Shown piece by piece: positions 53,535 to 64,000 of a DNA stretch of 64,000 nt; the first letter of the stretch is position 1, and each line of letters opens with the position of its first letter. Under the pieces are notes generated by a model. The model saw only the letters and a program-made list of their open reading frames with translations, ran no database searches and was not told where the DNA came from. The DNA comes from Neoarius graeffei (taxonomy: Eukaryota > Chordata > Actinopteri > Siluriformes > Ariidae), in NCBI RefSeq assembly GCF_027579695.1, contig NC_083572.1, forward strand, positions 14,570,915 to 14,634,914. Direction: 5' to 3'. The position numbers and the translations under genes were made by a program.

Positions 53535-54520
53535 CGAAGACAAACTTTCTCTGCAGTAAGAAAGGCATTGGGCAACAGAAGTTTAAGTCTTAGGAATTAG
53601 TTTAACTTAATGTAAAGATTGTATGAAGTTAAATGAAGTGTATACACTGAATCTTGGTTCTCTATCATTTGTTTGTTGATTTAAAAATTGGTTAATCCAT
53701 AAGTTGCATGCTCTCTCTCTCTCTCTCTCTCTCGCTCTCTCTCTCTCTCTCCTTTTAACATCCTGAATTCATTACTCACTCATATCCTGATCTCATTAAG
53801 ATTTCAGTAACTCGGGTAATACTAGGAAGTTAAGAGAGTTGGCTGGCTGGAAAGTTTCCCTTCCACTGGGCCTCACACGTGTTTTAGATAGCAAAGCAGA
53901 GCCAGCTCCTTTGTTCTCCAAGAAGCAGATGTGGGCCGTGCCTCCACACACTAAGTTTGAACACGTGGTCCTGTATCTCAGTATTAGATAAACATCATAA
54001 GTCCTGAGTTTAATTCAACCTTGATAGTAATTCTCCTGTTTACATTTAAAGCCATATAAACTACAGATGACTGTTTGAATGTTTAATTTTAATTAAAGCC
54101 TTCAGCTTTTACACACTAGGCCTGGAAGCACATGGCTAGTTAGAAATTCTTTTGTTCAGTTAGCTCACAAGCTAAAACTGCTTATACACACACGTGCTCA
54201 CTAGACTTTGAGGATTCCCCTCCTCCAAGATTGCAGATAGCACGTCCTGGTACGGACGCATTCCAACTTCGAGAGAGAGAGCCCAGGTCTCTCTCTTTTC
54301 TCACACACACACACACACACACACACACTGTTTACAGAAGATTTCATTTCTGCTGCTATTAGATTGTTCAAATTTTTTCTTTTTATTAGAATTTTTATTA
54401 TCTTTTTAATAATAAACATTATTATTGAAATCGTGTCATTGTCTGTTGTTCTAAATACTTGAAGTCGCCCACATTGTCAAAGAACTCCTAAGGTGTATGA
54501 ATAATTAATTAGATGCAGTT
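53535..54520. other. No gene recognised; microsatellites
   Basis: Continuation of the 51.5-52.2 kb repeat. (CT)n at 53708-53752, (CA)n at 54301-54330, and an AT-rich end AATAATAAACATTATTATTG near 54406. No coding frame of note. Confidence 0.4.
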
Positions 54521-54537
54521 TGGTAAGTGATAAAATT

Positions 54538-54765
54538 TGAATTATCAAATTTTAAACGATTCTTCAATTGATTCACTAAATGATTCACTTGATTCACTAA
54601 ATGATTCACTTGATTCACTAATTGATTCATTGAACGATTCACTAAATGATTCACTGAATGATTCACTTCAACCAATTCAATGAGACTGATTCTATGGTAT
54701 GATTCAATTCAAATGAGTCAAATTAAACGATTCAATAGGATTGATTCATTTTAACTATTAACCTT
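54538..54765. repeat. Degenerate TGATTCACT minisatellite
   Basis: About 18 TGATTCA words spaced 11-20 bp apart (CTAAATGATTCACTTGATTC), decaying toward TGATTCCATG at the right. Confidence 0.85.
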
Positions 54766-55527
54766 CAAATTTAATGAGACTGATTCCATGTAATTATTAA
54801 AGAGTGATCATTTGATACCAATCTACATATCCATAATCATTAATTACACCTACAGAGTGTCTCCAGTGGAGGAAGAAAAGAATAGTTTGGATAGGAGGGA
54901 AGGAAAGGAAGGGAACCCCACTTCATCCAGCCATTGCTGTGGGGTGGGGGGGTAATAAAGGTATAAGAGTAAGACAGAAAACAAGTCACCACTTTGATAT
55001 CTATCTTTTTAGTCAAGACATTTAATGAACAGATGACTCATCATTGCTCTTAACTGATTACTGAAACTGGTGCTGAAATAATTGTTCATTAATTTAGACC
55101 ATATATTTATCACATACTGTATTTTCTGTATATTTAGTAGCAACAGTTATTTAAAGCTATTCATAATTACCCCAAAGAGTTCTCGGCTGCTGCTCATCAT
55201 TGCTGCTTTGAAGAATGTAACCTGTATGAATAAAAACCAGCCAGTACAATTGAAACTGCAAGAATAAAAATGAAGACTCTTGCATCTGAATATTTAATAG
55301 TTTCTTAAGAACCATTATACAAAAAATCCAATCTGCTATTTTTAAAAACATTTTTCATTCTTAGGACAGAACCTACCTCTTGTTTGAGTTCCACCTGTCT
55401 AATGTGTTGACTAAGAGCTTCTTCCACCGTTCCTGTTCATGTCTGGGTAGAAGTGTTGTGTCATCACACTTGCAAAATAGAAACTTCAACTGCCCTCGTA
55501 TTTCATTTGCCTGTGAAATCTTTCAAG
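54766..55527. other. No certain gene; one possible 51-bp exon
   Basis: Mostly AT-rich. On the minus strand 55221-55171 lies between TTCATACAG and |GTAATT and is open, a possible small exon, but too short to support. Confidence 0.3.
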
Positions 55528-56160
55528 GGAAGCATGCAGATGACTTGGAACGGCCTAATCAAAGCCCAGACCTCAATCCAATTGAGAATCTGTGGCGTAA
55601 CTTGAAGATTGCTGTACACCAATGCAACCCATCTAACTTGAAGGAGTTGGAGCAGTTTTGCCTTGAGGAATGGGCAAAAATCCCAGTGGCTAGATGTGCT
55701 AAGCTAATACATACCCCAATAAGAGACTTACAGCTGAAATTGCAGCAAACAAAAAGGGAAGGGGGGATGAATACTTTTGCAAGCCGTGGAATAGTGGTGA
55801 CATAGTCTTTCCATTTTGCTGTAATGGATTTAATGGTGTTCTGTGGGATATTCAAAGCTTGGGATTTTTTATTTCTTTTTATAACCCAACCCTGATCTAT
55901 ACTTCTCCGCAACTTTGTCTCTGACCTGTTTGGAGGCTCCTCGGTTTTCATGTTGCTTGCTTAGTAGTGTTGCAGAGTCAGGGTCCTTCCAGAACAGGTC
56001 AATTTATACAGACATCATGTGACAGATCATGTGACACTTTGATTGCACACAGGTGGATCTTAATCAACTAATTACATGACTTATGAAGTGAATTGGTTTC
56101 AAGGGGTTTCATGTGAAAGGGGGTGAATACGTATGCACACTGCAGATTTCTGTTTTTTCA
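55528..56160. mobile_element. Tc1-like remnants in opposite orientation
   Basis: 55528-55805 (+) encodes a transposase C-terminus ([28 protein letters not shown]). 55951-55760 (-) encodes an N-terminus (MKTEEPPNRSETKLRRSIDQ, KSQALNIPQNTIKSITAKWK). The two fragments point in opposite directions, so this is an inverted or recombined relic. A TIR-like GGGGGTGAATACGTATGCAC lies near 56120. Confidence 0.75.
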
Positions 56161-56302
56161 TCTTAATTATTGTTTGTACACCTTTAAAGTTGTAGGCATG
56201 TTGCGTAAATCAAGTGGTGCTAACCCTCCAAAAATCCATTTTAATTCCAACTTGCAACGCAACAAAACAGGATGACAACATACTGTAATTGCAAATTTGT
56301 AC

Positions 56303-56516
56303 CTGGGTAAATGCTGGATCATAATATGATGGGTGCTGCTGAGGCCTTTGACCATCCTCCTCCTCTCCTTTTCTCTTCTTGTTCACTTTCAAACCTCACC
56401 CTTTTTTCTTCGAGCTCAGAAAAACCCTCGGCAGCCTCTGCCTGAGATGCAAAGGAGGACATGCTGGTGATCAAGCTCTTTTGCTTTTCAAAAAGGCCAA
56501 TAGATTTCCTTATCAT
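56303..56516 (-). CDS. Putative exon of unknown gene
   Basis: Open on the minus strand (IGLFEKQKSLITSMSSFASQ AEAAEGFSELEEKR; in the second frame VNKKRKGEEEDGQRPQQHPS YYDPAFTQ), ending at donor CCAG|GTACAA. A frameshift lies between the two halves near 56395. Unidentified; could be the C-terminus of a transposon accessory protein. Confidence 0.3.
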
Positions 56517-56994
56517 GGATCTTTGTCCTTGAAAGATAGTACTTTTAAATTGTCATGTTTTTACTTAGAATATTGTTTCATTTTTCAGTTATTTATTTAT
56601 TTTAACAGGGGTACATATTGCCTTTAGGCTTTTTTCAATGAGCCTGGGGGGGAATCAGTAAGAAATAAGAAAATATACAAAAGTATATAAAAATATGAAG
56701 TCAGAACAGGAAACATACTGCATACTTAAAATAAATGGCAACTGATAATAACATTACAATAAGTAAATCATAAATAACTAATCAGGTAAACAACACAAAG
56801 TGAAGCTATCCCAAAGAATATGAACAAAGCTTGAAGGAGTTTGCATATTGTTATTTACATCAGCACTCTTGTTTATATATGCGTTTAAAGGCTGAAAGGG
56901 AGCTGGCAGATGTTAACTGGGACGGAAAGCTCGCTGTGTCTGCTGCAGGTGAGCTTTGGGCAATTGAAGACCTCCTTGTGTTCTGAGGCGAGTG

Positions 56995-57046
<52 letters not shown>

Positions 57047-57048
57047 GC
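56517..57048. other. No gene recognised; (GT)n at end
   Basis: AT-rich DNA with a PPT-like GCCTGGGGGGG at 56643. (GT)n 56998-57042 abuts the hAT and supplied part of its target duplication. Confidence 0.5.
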
Positions 57049-57468
57049 CTAGGGCGTAATTTTGGGTAGGGACGCTAGGGACGTGTCCCTACCAATATTC
57101 AGCCGCTACTGTGTAATCACGATCAATAAAACCGATGTCCTAACCTGAGCAATGATTATATGGCACACAAAGGGTTAAATGTATGACACTGCTAATAATC
57201 CCCCCTCTAATGTAGATATCATTCTCTGATTAGCTACCTGTTTCTCGCTAACTTACATGGTTGGCTATCCCAGCTGTCACTCCATCTGCTGTAAAAGCAG
57301 CACACTTCCCACAGCAGCCGTGACTACCCGCCCATCAACCCCCCGTATCTCACACGTACACACCTGACCTACCCCACGCACCCCCCACTCTCCGTCAGCC
57401 TACAAATTGAGCTGGACTTCGATGTCCATGCATGCTTGCCCTACGACTCGCATGCTGACTTGAGTATC

Positions 57469-57531
57469 ATGGATGACGGCCCCCCTCCCAAGAAACGAGA
57501 CATTCGTTCATTCTTCTTCAAAGTCAAGAAT
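57469..57531 (+). pseudogene. hAT exon 1 with splice donor
   Basis: MDDGPPPKKRDIRSFFFKVK N, ending AAT|GTAAGG, a consensus donor. PPKKR...SFF heads are typical of ZMYM-type hAT transposases. Remaining exons absent. Confidence 0.7.
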
Positions 57532-57937
57532 GTAAGGGTTTCCGTCAGGCTTTAAAAACTCAACAAAATCCTGTTGATGTATGGAAACCCTTCATAAAAG
57601 TATTGCTGCAGCTCCTTAGGACGCATCAGAGCTAGGCTACTGCATAGCAAAGGAATACTGACCTGACAGAAATCTGCCAGCAGTTTGTCTCTGTTACAGA
57701 CAGGCGTAGGCATGTGTTTGGTTCTTTCAAATAGGAGCAACCAGTGTGAACTAATTTGCTTGTGTTTATGTTTGAGTATCAGTAACCAACACATTTACGT
57801 GTACTTACATGTTGTAGTTATGTGTTTCAATGTTCTTGATGTATGTTAATTGACAGTATGTTGCACTTTTGCAGCCCTTAACATCCTGCATGAGTAAAGC
57901 TGAGAACTCTGAAGTTGACTCCTTGACTTCTGAATTT

Positions 57938-58129
57938 AGCTGACGCTTTTATCCAAAGCAACTCACTGTTACTATTTTGGTACAGGGCATTGGTTACAGT
58001 CCCTGGAGCAATGTTGGGTTAGGGCACTTCAGCCATGGATGGAGACGTAGGGAGAGGTAAGGGCGGGATTTGAACCTGCAACCCTGGGATCCAAAGACCA
58101 ACTCCCTAACTATTAAGCCACGGCTGCCC
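57938..58129 (-). mobile_element. HE-type tRNA-derived SINE
   Basis: The minus strand starts GGGCAGCCGTGGCTTAATAG (A-box-like) and has a B-box GGTTCAAATCC near 58070. It ends in the teleost word TTTGGATAAAAGCGTCAGCT. Different family from the other SINEs here. Confidence 0.75.
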
Positions 58130-58336
58130 TCATTAACCTATAAGATCTGCATGACGTGAAATTATGATTGCTAATGGAACAAAAAAACATCTTTCAGAAG
58201 CTCTGCCTTGGATTACTTTTGTGTCCCCACCAATGTCAAAATCAAAGTTACTCCCTTGGTGTTAGCTAGCTGGGTGAACAGATCTGAAATATGTGGAGGG
58301 GACAAACCGTTAAGGGCCTTGTATACTAGTGTTACC

Positions 58337-58944
58337 TTATTCCTTTTTTTGTATATCAGCTACCGATGCCCAGCCTAAAATGCCGAGGACAGTGGCAGAG
58401 GGGGTGTAGTAATCACATCCTAGTATTACTCTGCCAGCTCTGTTTTGAAGTTTCTGTAGTTTCTCAAGGTACCCCTTACCTCCCTGGTCCCATACTGTAC
58501 TGCAGCACTGAATGTGAGGGAGGAACAGTGCTGTGTAGATTGCAAGCAATGCCTGTCTGTTCAGGTATGGCTTTATACATTTCATGATACCGATGGCCTG
58601 TGACAGTTTCTTGGTAACATGGAGATAGTGATAGGTCCACCACAGACCACTGTCCAGAACAACTCCCAAATACTTAAGTGTCCACTTGCTCAAGTTCAGT
58701 GTCTGCTAGTGTAAGGTGTAAGTGGCTTTTTATGGCCTTAGCCCTGGGTGACCCTACTAGCATGGCTTTACACTTAGACGGATTCAATGAAAGCTTGTTT
58801 GCAGTGAACCACTGCACAAGTCTAACGGAGTCTCGCTGAATGGTCCGTTTGTCTGAATGTTGCGATCTGAAAAGTAAATAATGGTATCATCTGCATACAT
58901 TGCCACCTTGCATGCCTGGATACAGTTTAGTCGATCATTGATAT
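58337..58944 (-). pseudogene. LINE reverse transcriptase, palm to thumb
   Basis: INDRLNCIQACKVAMYADDT IIYFSDRN near 58890-58930 carries the YADD catalytic box. Frame-broken connector, then TKYLGVVLDSGLWW-type block and LPHIQCCSTVWDQGGKG to the stop at 58337. Several frameshifts between 58700 and 58870. Confidence 0.85.
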
Positions 58945-59298
58945 CTCATCTCATTATCTCTAGCCGCTTTATCCTGTTCTACAGGGTCGCAGGCAAGCTG
59001 GAGCCTATCCCAGCTGACTACGGGCGAAAGGCGGGGTACACCCTGGACAAGTTGCCAGGTCATCACAGGGCTGACACATAGACACAGACAACTATTCACA
59101 CTCATATTCACACCTACAGTCAATTTAGAGTCACCAGTTAACCTAACCTGCATGTCTTTGGACTGTGGAGGAAACCCACGCAGACACGGGGAGAACATGC
59201 AAACTCCGCACAGAAAGGCCCTCACTGGCCATGGGGCTCAAACCCGGATCTTCTTGCTGTGAGGCGACAGCGCTAACCACTACACCACCGTGCCGCCC
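58945..59298 (-). mobile_element. tRNA-derived SINE
   Basis: Perfect 14-bp duplication TCGATCATTGATAT (58931-58944, 59299-59312) in LINE RT sequence. A ~20-bp deletion near 59170 relative to the 5139 copy; A/B boxes present. Confidence 0.95.
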
Positions 59299-59355
59299 TC
59301 GATCATTGATATATAAAATGAAAAGAAGAAAAAAATGCATGTTTTTGTTTTTCAG

Positions 59356-59490
59356 ACAATTTTATTTGGAGGAGTACAGTTTGAAGACATGATGGCTCAT
59401 GCGAGATTCTTGGCTGGTACCATCAACGGTACATCTGACCACAATGCCATGGCCTTGATGTTAGAGAAGCATACAGTTTTTGAAGAGTAA
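59356..59490 (+). CDS. Putative terminal exon, unidentified
   Basis: After TTTTTGTTTTTCAG the frame opens TILFGGVQFEDMMAHARFLA, GTINGTSDHNAMALMLEKHT, VFEE, then TAA TAA. A pyrimidine-rich acceptor with 44 open, compositionally normal codons and a double stop. I do not recognise it; no other exon is apparent upstream. Confidence 0.3.
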   Translation, partial: TILFGGVQFEDMMAHARFLAGTINGTSDHNAMALMLEKHTVFEE

Positions 59491-59514
59491 TAATGGAATC
59501 TCATGCTACAGTGT

Positions 59515-59710
59515 CACTCAGAAGAAGATTGGTTCCATTGTGAGTCAGCTTCCTCTCGAAGTTTCTTCCTCATATTGTCTCAGAGAGGTTTGTCTCATCA
59601 ATGTTGCTTCTGACTTGTTCATTACTGATTTAAATCTACTTTTAGAAAGCAGGGACGTATCTACTGTTAAAAAGTGCTATACAAACATGACTGAATTGAC
59701 ACAAGCAGTT
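59515..59710 (+). mobile_element. LINE 3'-end fragment
   Basis: Decayed plus-strand copy of the 41471-41916 UTR: CTTCCTCATATTGTCTCAGA, then AAAAGTGCTATACAAACATGACTGAATTGA. 59711-60064 shows nothing further. Confidence 0.6.
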
Positions 59711-60077
59711 ACGTGATATTGGGTGGGGATGCTATGATCACACTGAAATTTTCTGTACAATACCATTCACTAGGGCAAAGTTAAATCTAAATAAAAGTTT
59801 TTCATGATCCCTAAAACCAATCAAGGTGAAATCTGGTGGAATGCATTCATGTACTGACCTGTATTTGTATTTCTAATAATTAATTGGTTAATGAACAAAC
59901 ATGGTCACCATCAGCCAATCAGATCTGAAAATGTATTTCACAGGGTTAGCACTGAGCTACCGTGATAAAACTTAATGCATGTTTGTCTATTGTTCTGTTT
60001 AACTTGGCAAGAACTGGTGCTTGGACACCACAGATTACCATTTGTGGTTATATTTTTTAAAATTGTGTTCCTACACA

Positions 60078-63000
60078 CAAGCACACAAACCCCTCCACCA
60101 CAATAAGGTGACAGTTCTAGGAGGGGCTTGTATGCTTGAATGATTTTTGTATGCTTGAATGTTTGTGTGCTTGAATGATCCTAGGAGCTATGTTGTCGGG
60201 GGCATTATGCCCCTGTTAGGGTTTCCCAAGGCAGACAGGTCCTAGGTGACAGGCCAGACCAAGAGCAGTTCACCAAAAACCCCTATGGAGAAAAAATTCA
60301 GGACCGTGACGTCGCCCGGTATGACGCAGCCGGGGCCCCACCCTGGAGCCAGGCCCGGGGTTGGGGCTCGTATGCGAGCGCTTGGTGGCCGGGCCTTTGC
60401 CCATGGGGCCCAGCCGGGCTCAGCCCGAAGAGGTGACGTGGGCCCGACCTCCTGTGGGTTCACCACCCACAGAGGTAGCAGTAGGGGTTTGGTGCAGTGT
60501 GGATTTGGTGGCAGTCGAAGGCAGGGGCCTCGACGACCTGATCCCCGGACACAGCGGCTGGCTGTTGGGACATGGAATGTCACTTCGCTGGGGGGGAAAG
60601 AGCCTGAGCTTGTGCGGGAGGTTGAGAGGTACCGGCTAGAGATAGTCGGGCTCACCTCCACACACAGCTTGGGCTCTGGAACCCAGCTCCTCGAGAGGGG
60701 CTGGACTTTCCACTTCTCTGGAGTCGCCCATGGTGAGCGGCGGCGGGCTGGTGTGGGCTTGCTTATAGCTCCCCAGCTCAGCCGCCATGTGTTGGAGTTT
60801 ACCCCAGTGAACGAGAGGGTCGCCTCTCTGCGCCTTCGGATTGGGGAGAGGGCTCTTGCTGTTGTTTGTGCCTACGGGCCAAATAGCAGTATAGAGTATC
60901 CGGCCTTCTTGGAGTCCCTGGGAGAGGTACTGAGGGGTGCTCAGACTGGGGACTCCATTGTGCTACTGGGGGACTTCAATGCTCATGTGGGCGACGACAG
61001 TGACACCTGGAGGGGCGTGGTTGGGAGGAACGGCCTCCCCGATCTGAACCCGAGTGGTGTTTTGTTATTGGACTTCTGTGCTAGTCACGGTTTGTCCATA
61101 ACGAACACCATGTTCGAGCATAGGGGTGTCCATAAGTGCACGTGGCACCAGGACACCTTAGGTCGGAGGTCGATGATCGACTTTGTAGTCGTTTCATCTG
61201 ATCTCTGGCCCTATGTCTTGGACACTCGGGTGAAGAGAGGGGCTGAGCTGTCAACTGATCACCACCTGGTTGTGAGTTGGATCCACTGGCGGAGGAGGAA
61301 GCTGGACAGACCTGGCAGGCCCAAACGTATGGTGAGGGTTTGCTGGGAACGTCTGGCCAAGCACTCTGTTGGGGAGGTCTTTAACTCCCACCTCCGGGAG
61401 AGCTTTTCCCAGCTTCCGAGGGAGGCGGGGGACATTGAGTCTGAGTGGACCATGTTCTCTACCTCCATTGTGGACGCAGCTGTTCGGAGCTGTGGCCGCA
61501 AGGTCTCCGGTGCCTGTCGTGGCGGCAATCCCCGAACCCAGTGGTGGACACCAGAAGTAAGGGATGCCGTCAAGCTGAAGAAGGAGTCCTATCGGGCCAT
61601 GTTGACCTCCGGGACTCCTGAGGCAGCCGACGGGTATTGGCAGGCCAGGTGTGCTGCAGCTCGGGCAGTTGCGGAGGCAAAAACTCGGAACTGGGAGGAG
61701 TTCGGGGAGGCCATGGAGAAGGACTATCGGTCAGCCTCGAAGAAATTCTGGCAAACCGTCCGGCGCCTCAGGAGGGGGAAGCAGTACTCTGCCAACACTG
61801 TTTACAGTGCGGGTGGGGAGCTGTTGACCTCGACTGGGGACATTGTCAGGCGGTGGAAGGAATACTTTGAGGATCTCCTCAATCCCACTGTCATGTCTTC
61901 CACTGAGGAGACTGAGGCTGATGACTCAGAGGTGGACTCGTCCATTACCCAAGCCCAAGTCACTGAGGTGGTTTGCAAGCTCCTCGGTGGCAAGGCACCG
62001 GGGGTGGATGAGATCCGCCCTGAGTATCTCAAGTCTCTGGATGTTGTGGGGCTGTCTTGGTTGACACGCCTCTGCAACATCGCGTGGCGGTCGGGGACAG
62101 TGCCTCTGGAGTGGCAGACTGGGGTGGTGGTCCCTCTTTTTAAGAAAGGGGACCGGAGAGTGTGCTCCAATTATAGGGGAATCACACTTCTCAGCCTCCC
62201 AGGGAAAGTTTACTCCAGGGTACTGGAGAGGAGAATTCGACCAATAGTCGAACCTCGGATCCAGGAGGAACAATGCGGTTTTCGTCCTGGTCGCGGAACA
62301 CTGGACCAGCTCTATACCTTTCATAGGGTGCTCGAGGGTTCATGGGAGTTTGCCCAACCAGTCCACATGTGCTTTGTGGATCTGGAGAAGGCATTCGACC
62401 GTGTCCCCATGGTATTCTGTGGGGGGTGCTTCGGGCGTATGGGGTTCAGGGCTCTTTGCTAAGGGCTGTCCGGTCCCTGTACGAACGGAGCAGGAGTCTG
62501 GTTCGCATTGCCGGCAGTAAGTCAGACCTGTTCCCAGTGCATGTTGGACTCCGGCAGGGCTGCCCTTTGTCACCGGTTCTGTTCATAATTTTTATGGACA
62601 GAATTTCTAGGCGCAGCCAGGGGCCGGAAGGAATCCTGTTTGGGAACCACAGGATTTCATCTCTGCTTTTTGCGGATGATGTTGTCCTGTTGGCTTCTTC
62701 AAACCAGGACCTTCAGCATGCACTGGGGCGGTTTGCAGTCGAGTGTGAAGCGGCTGGGATGAGAATCAGCACCTCCAAGTCCGAGGCCATGGTTCTCGAC
62801 CGGAGAAGGGTGGCTTGCCCTCTCCAGGTTGGTGGAGAAGTCCTGCCTCAAGTGGAGGAGTTTAAGTATCTCGGGATCTTGTTCACGAGTGAGGGAAGGA
62901 TGGAGCGTGAGATCGACAGGCGGATCGGTGCAGCCTCCGCAGTGATGCGGTCGCTTTACCGGTCCGTCGTGGTGAAGAAGGAGCTGAGCCAAAAGGCGAA

Positions 63001-63484
63001 GCTCTCAATTTACCGGTCGATCTACGTTCCGACTCTCACCTATGGTCATGAGCTTTGGGTAATGACAGAAAGAACAAGATCGCGGATACAAGCGGCTGAA
63101 ATGAGTTTCCTTCGCAGGGTGGCTGGGCGCTCCCATAGAGATAGGGTGAGAAGCACAGTCACTCGGGAGGAGCTCGGAGTAGAGCCGCTGCTCCTCCACA
63201 TCGAGAGGAACCAGCTGAGGTGGCTCAGGCATCTTTTTCGGATGCCTCCTGGACGCCTCCCTGGGGAGGTGTTCCAGGCATGTCCCCCCGGGAGGAGGCC
63301 TCGGGGAAGACCCAGGACACGCTGGAGGGACTATGTCTCTCGGCTGGCCTGGGAACACCTCGGTGTTCTTCCCGAGGAGCTGGCCAAGGTGTCTGGGGAA
63401 AGGGAAGTTTGGGCTTCCATGCTTAGACTGCTGCCTCCACGACCCGGTCCCGGATAAGCGGAAGAAGACGAGACGAGATGAGAC
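60078..63484 (+). mobile_element. RTE-like LINE, near full length (3.4 kb)
   Basis: Perfect 13-bp duplication GTGTTCCTACACA (60065-60077, 63485-63497). ~170-bp 5' UTR with three TATGCTTGAATG-type repeats, one ORF with endonuclease and RT, a very short 3' UTR ending GGATAAGCGG then GACGAGACGAGATGAGAC. No separate ORF1. Good state apart from one frameshift, hence young. Confidence 0.93.
60246..63457 (+). pseudogene. LINE ORF: AP endonuclease + reverse transcriptase, one frameshift
   Basis: First half to ~62410, second half in another frame to the stop at 63457; a 1-base shift at the FDRVP block near 62400-62410 is the only evident lesion. The upstream frame begins at GTG, so the true start is probably an ATG near 60284. 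Endonuclease: [45 protein letters not shown] (Asp-His pair). [71 protein letters not shown] (catalytic box near 62675), LGILFTSEGRMEREID. C-terminus HLFRMPPGRLPGEVF...RDYVSRLAWE. Target-primed reverse transcription enzyme. Confidence 0.93.
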
Positions 63485-63497
63485 GTGTTCCTACACA

Positions 63498-63657
63498 GAT
63501 TTGCCATGTTTTACTGATCACTTGAATTAGTTTAATCCAAACTTTAGTACTCAAAAACAAGTCACTCTATAAATAATATCAAAGTTGGAAAGTTCGGGAA
63601 TAAAAGAAGCACTTTTGCTCCAATAAATAACCAGAATATTACGATATACATATACAA
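63498..63657. other. No recognisable feature
   Basis: AT-rich, no gene or repeat end seen. Confidence 0.5.
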
Positions 63658-63658
63658 T

Positions 63659-63775
63659 ACCAGTCAAAATGTTGACACCCCTACTCATTCATAGGTTTTT
63701 CTGTATTTTGACTAGTTTGTACATTGTCAAACAATACTGAAGACATCGAAAATATGAAATAACATGTGAAACATG
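63659..63775 (+). mobile_element. Tc1-like left end, truncated
   Basis: TACCAGTCAAAATGTTGACA, CTACTCATTCATAGG, TCTGTATTTTGACTAG: the end of the fish Tc1 family with CAGTCAAAAGTTTGGACA termini. No transposase follows. Confidence 0.75.
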
Positions 63776-63779
63776 TGTC

Positions 63780-64000
63780 GCGCCATGGGATTTTTCTACC
63801 AGATGCTCTGTTTACGGAATGCGTACAAATGGTGTTGAAAAGCACACGATATTTTGCACCATTTTCGCTGGCTGATCCAGTAACCATCAACGAATAATCC
63901 TCAATAGCGCCCTTACAGGATACACGCAAAACATCGTGTGCTTTTCAACACCATTTCTATGCATTCTGTAAACAGCATTTGCTCCAAAAATCCTGTGGCA
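63780..64000. mobile_element. Foldback MITE at window edge
   Basis: 63786-63856 and 63921-63998 are imperfect inverted repeats (shared AATGGTGTTGAAAAGCACAC and CTGTTTAC-GAATGC), ~80% matching, around a ~65-bp centre. The right end may continue beyond the window. Confidence 0.75.

Larger units (their letters stand above)
57049..58258 (+). mobile_element. Non-autonomous hAT (GTGTTAGC site)
   Basis: Perfect 8-bp duplication GTGTTAGC (57041-57048, 58259-58266). Ends CTAGGGCGTAATTTTGG and ...CAAAGTTACTCCCTTG. It keeps exon 1 (57469-57531) and hosts an HE-type SINE (57938-58129). It lies in the 3' part of an L2/Rex1-like LINE. Confidence 0.92.
58267..59350 (-). mobile_element. L2/Rex1-like LINE fragment
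   Basis: RT palm to C-terminus on the minus strand (below), interrupted by a SINE at 58945-59298. The 3' end is toward 57000, where the (GT)n tract may be its tail. 5' truncated near 59350. Confidence 0.8.

Overview
The window looks like accessory, transposon-dense nuclear DNA from a ray-finned fish. Evidence: Tc1-like DD34E elements, BED/ZMYM1/GTF2IRD2-type hATs, a PIF/Harbinger MITE, a CACTA/KDZ-like element, a Gypsy LTR element, L1(Tx1)-, L2/CR1- and RTE-like LINEs and a tRNA-derived SINE with the typical teleost tail, plus spliced genes and long (TA)n/(CA)n microsatellites. I see no confidently identifiable single-copy host gene. The best non-transposon candidate is a short exon present in four tandem copies at 45-51 kb on the minus strand.

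Layout. 0-4.5 kb: a YqaJ-type exon (ISL2EU-like), an AGTATACTT-rich repeat, a BED-type hAT derivative and two MITEs. 4.5-7.9 kb: a ZMYM1-type hAT holding a SINE, then an L2-like LINE holding a second copy of the BED-type hAT, whose interior is a satellite array. 7.9-15.2 kb: one decayed L1 cut by a 463-bp TGTCA...TGACA element and by a SINE, itself split by a hAT that holds a Tc1 and another hAT. 15.3-44.3 kb: a nest about eight levels deep. A Tc1 is split just after its start codon by an element with ~570-bp inverted repeats encoding a PIN/XPG-like + CXC protein. The right repeat of that element is split by a 24.3-kb element with ~300-bp repeats made of CTCGAG-centred units. The 24.3-kb element carries a HECT-associated-type gene at one end and an integrase-type DDE gene at the other. 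Inside it lie a CACTA/KDZ-like element, a hAT, a Gypsy element and several nested hATs.

44.3-51.5 kb: four tandem copies of an acidic exon (core IRE-[IL]...L-[ST]-LEEEEE), interspersed with an intact Tc1, a decayed Tc1, three SINE copies and two abutting near-perfect palindromes. 51.5-60 kb: hATs that keep only exon 1, Tc1 remnants, an HE-type SINE and an L2/Rex1-like LINE fragment cut by a SINE. 60.1-63.5 kb: an almost full-length RTE-like LINE with a 13-bp target duplication and one frameshift. Its 3' tail resembles the SINE tail, so it is the likely mobilising partner. The window ends in a Tc1 end and a foldback MITE.

Insertion order was read from target-site duplications. Most junctions are exact 8-bp (hAT), TA (Tc1), TAA (Harbinger), 4-bp (Gypsy) or 12-14-bp (SINE/LINE) repeats. 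Family names rest on remembered protein motifs, not on a search.
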